Assembly (NCBI GenBank): GCA_025450255.1
Contig: JANWHV010000213.1
Span: 1-6,950 of the forward strand
DNA: 6,950 nt
DNA from: Chloroflexota bacterium
GTDB taxonomy: Bacteria; Chloroflexota; UBA5177; JANWHV01
Direction: 5' to 3'
Numbering within the stretch: the stretch's first letter is position 1; each line of letters begins with the position of its first letter. The position numbers and the translations under genes are program-made. Positions 5,782 through 6,950 of the stretch are shown here, one piece after another. Below the pieces are notes generated by a model. The model was given only the letters and a program-made list of their open reading frames with translations, made no database searches and was not told the origin of the DNA.

Positions 5782-5801
5782 TCGCAACATGCATGTTGTG
5801 A
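5782..5801. promoter_or_regulatory. Palindrome over the predicted start of the merR-like transcript, candidate operator
   Basis: CAACATGCATGTTG (5785-5798) is a perfect 14-base palindrome; adding outer TC and GA gives 20 bases with one mismatched pair. It begins about 7 bases downstream of the TATAAT box, so a bound protein would cover the start of transcription. This location suits repression rather than MerR-type spacer activation. Confidence 0.6.
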
Positions 5802-5804
5802 TCG

Positions 5805-5833
5805 ATTATAGGGGCACGGGTAGCCTGCGTCAA
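5805..5833 (-). promoter_or_regulatory. Near-consensus sigma70-type promoter of the merR-like gene
   Basis: On the minus strand TTGACG (5833-5828), a 17-base spacer and a perfect TATAAT (5810-5805). The predicted start is near 5798, leaving a leader of about 40 bases before the ATG. The spacer is 17, not the 19-20 of classical MerR-activated promoters. Confidence 0.75.
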
Positions 5834-5917
5834 AGGGGGTGCGAGTTAGTGCCGGTGGCCGCTGAGCGACGCGCCCGGTCCCACGCCCGCTCACGCTTCC
5901 GGCTTCGTGCGTGGCGC

Positions 5918-6403
5918 CTACCTGCTCTGACTCGCGCTCTTCGTGCCTCCGTAGGCTCCGTGTTGACGATGAGGATTCGTGGGAAAAGATAAGGGTTTCA
6001 GCCCGGCGCACAGCGCGGCCAGCGCCAGGCAGAGAGGCGAATACAGCCGGCGATTCCAGCGCTTAAAGGCGACCGATCGGTGCTCGTGCGGCATCAGCCC
6101 CATGCAGCCGATCAACCCACGAGCGCCAAGCACGGCCACGACGGCGCCGGCGCCAAGCCGTTGCAGGCGGGGCAGCGTTCGCGGCATGCCCATCACGAAC
6201 CCGGCACTCGCGGACAGCAACGATGCCACCGCCAGGCAGGCAACGCTGGACGGCATGTGGTCGTGGCCGATAACCGCCTGTGCCAGGGACCGTTCATCGC
6301 GCACCGGCCACGACGATCCTCGCGCCCAGTTCGCGTGGATGGCCGCCACGATCAGCAGGCTACCGGCTCCCAGGCGGCGCGCTGCTCCGGCGCGGGAAAT
6401 CAC
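5918..6403 (-). CDS. DUF3995 integral membrane protein
   Basis: 161 residues from the GTG at 6403, chosen because GGAAGG lies 9 bases upstream and no in-frame ATG precedes the first membrane segment. Four hydrophobic segments are visible: about 11-27, 51-73, 84-103 and 121-138. DUF3995 features are the H-x-x-W in the first segment (IHANWARGSSWPV, 22-34), the basic stretch FKRWNRR (113-119) and the signature YSPLCLALAAL (121-131). The 25-residue tail after the last segment is polar and is longer than I recall for the family. Function is unknown for the family. It starts 31 bases after the nitroreductase stop, so the two are probably cotranscribed. A plasma-membrane location is inferred. Confidence 0.85.
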   Translation of the reverse strand: MISRAGAARRLGAGSLLIVAAIHANWARGSSWPVRDERSLAQAVIGHDHMPSSVACLAVASLLSASAGFVMGMPRTLPRLQRLGAGAVVAVLGARGLIGCMGLMPHEHRSVAFKRWNRRLYSPLCLALAALCAGLKPLSFPTNPHRQHGAYGGTKSASQSR

Positions 6404-6434
6404 TGCTCACATCCTTCCGTGTTGTAACGCGGCC

Positions 6435-6950
6435 CTACCACATATCCCAGTGCGTCACTGTCTCCAACGGCTGGCGCGGGCCAGGCTTGAAGTCTGTTCC
6501 CAGGGTATAGGCGACGGGGATCATGGCCACCTGCATCACCTTCTCGTAGGGGATGCCGAGCAGATCGGCCGCTTCCTTCTCACCGCCAAGGTGCAGTGTC
6601 GTCCACGCCGTGCCCAGGCCGCGCGCTCGCGCCGCCAGCATGAAGCTCCAGGCCGCCGGAACGATCGATCCCCAGGCGCCTGCCTGTTCGGCGGCGGGCT
6701 TGCCATCGGTGCGTCCCTGGATGCACGGGATGACGAGCGCTGGGACTTCGTGCATGTGGTCCGCCAGATACTGCGCGGACGACCGCACCCGTTCCTGCGT
6801 CGCTTGCCGACTCGCATCGTCGGTGCGCGGTCCACCGGCGTCGATATACGCGTTCCAGCCCATGCGGTAGATATCGGCCAGCGCGGCGCGTTTGGCCGGA
6901 TCGGTCACCACGACGAAATGCCAGCCCTGGCTATTGCCGCCGGTCGGCGC
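6435..6950 (-). CDS. Nitroreductase-family FMN oxidoreductase, N-terminus off window
   Basis: 171 residues are visible and the frame is open to the right edge; perhaps 40-50 N-terminal residues are missing. The GTG at 6911 is internal, because APTGGNSQGWHFVVV (6950-6906) immediately before and across it is the classic APTGGN.Q.W.FVVV motif. Further family features are the middle helix GSIVPAAWSFMLAARARGLG with TAWTT after it, the GIPYEKVMQVAMIPVAYTLG segment, and the C-terminal RQPLETVTHWDMW. Such enzymes are homodimers with FMN at the interface and use NAD(P)H to reduce nitro compounds, quinones or flavins; the substrate cannot be predicted. It precedes the DUF3995 gene on the same strand by 31 bases. 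Confidence 0.93.
   Translation of the reverse strand, partial: APTGGNSQGWHFVVVTDPAKRAALADIYRMGWNAYIDAGGPRTDDASRQATQERVRSSAQYLADHMHEVPALVIPCIQGRTDGKPAAEQAGAWGSIVPAAWSFMLAARARGLGTAWTTLHLGGEKEAADLLGIPYEKVMQVAMIPVAYTLGTDFKPGPRQPLETVTHWDMW

Noticed and set aside
5760..6011. N-terminal extension of the MerR-like protein to an ATG at 6011
   Set aside because: It would pass through the promoter and palindrome at 5782-5833 and into the DUF3995 gene. The added residues lack family similarity, and the start near 5759 has GGAGG.
1..6950. CRISPR array, tRNA or rRNA genes, and insertion-sequence ends
   Set aside because: I saw no regularly spaced long direct repeats, no cloverleaf with the conserved T-loop sequence, no rRNA motif and no transposase motif.

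Overview
The window is high-GC bacterial DNA. It carries a complete plasmid-type replication and partition block between ordinary metabolic or accessory genes. The style of the truncated S41 peptidase, the MerR-like regulator and the DUF3995 protein fits Chloroflexota best. That assignment rests on recall of family style and is only a guess.

Layout from left to right. Positions 3-797 (+) hold the remains of an S41-family peptidase that is still open in frame but has lost its catalytic core through a clean internal deletion. On the minus strand, read right to left, a three-gene partition operon occupies 3129 down to 894: a ribbon-helix-helix (RHH) protein, a ParA ATPase and a ParB protein. Both gene junctions are 4-base ATGA overlaps. 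A perfect inverted repeat lies just upstream of the RHH gene and is the natural candidate operator. The 3130-3553 gap also holds a plus-strand reading frame that appears broken by a frameshift.

Positions 3554-4930 (-) encode a 458-residue protein with an N-terminal winged-helix domain, a long Gly/Ala-rich linker and a conserved C-terminal region. I read it as the replication initiator. Its linker DNA contains four dyad-symmetric repeats, three of them on an exact 21-base period, followed in gene direction by an AT-richer tract. This is the layout of the phage lambda origin inside gene O.

The 385-base stretch upstream of the initiator (4931-5315) has no convincing gene. It contains a TTGACA promoter on the plus strand, a chain of hairpins, a near-consensus DnaA box and a strong intrinsic terminator. 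Together these predict an undescribed structured RNA of about 160 nt transcribed away from the initiator, which could be a copy-number control RNA or part of an alternative origin.

To the right, all on the minus strand, are a MerR-like regulator with a near-consensus promoter and a palindrome over its predicted start of transcription, a small DUF3995 membrane protein, and a nitroreductase running off the right edge. The initiator, the partition operon and the structured region would work together in replicon maintenance. The flanking genes suggest either a plasmid with cargo or a plasmid integrated in a chromosome; the window cannot decide between these.
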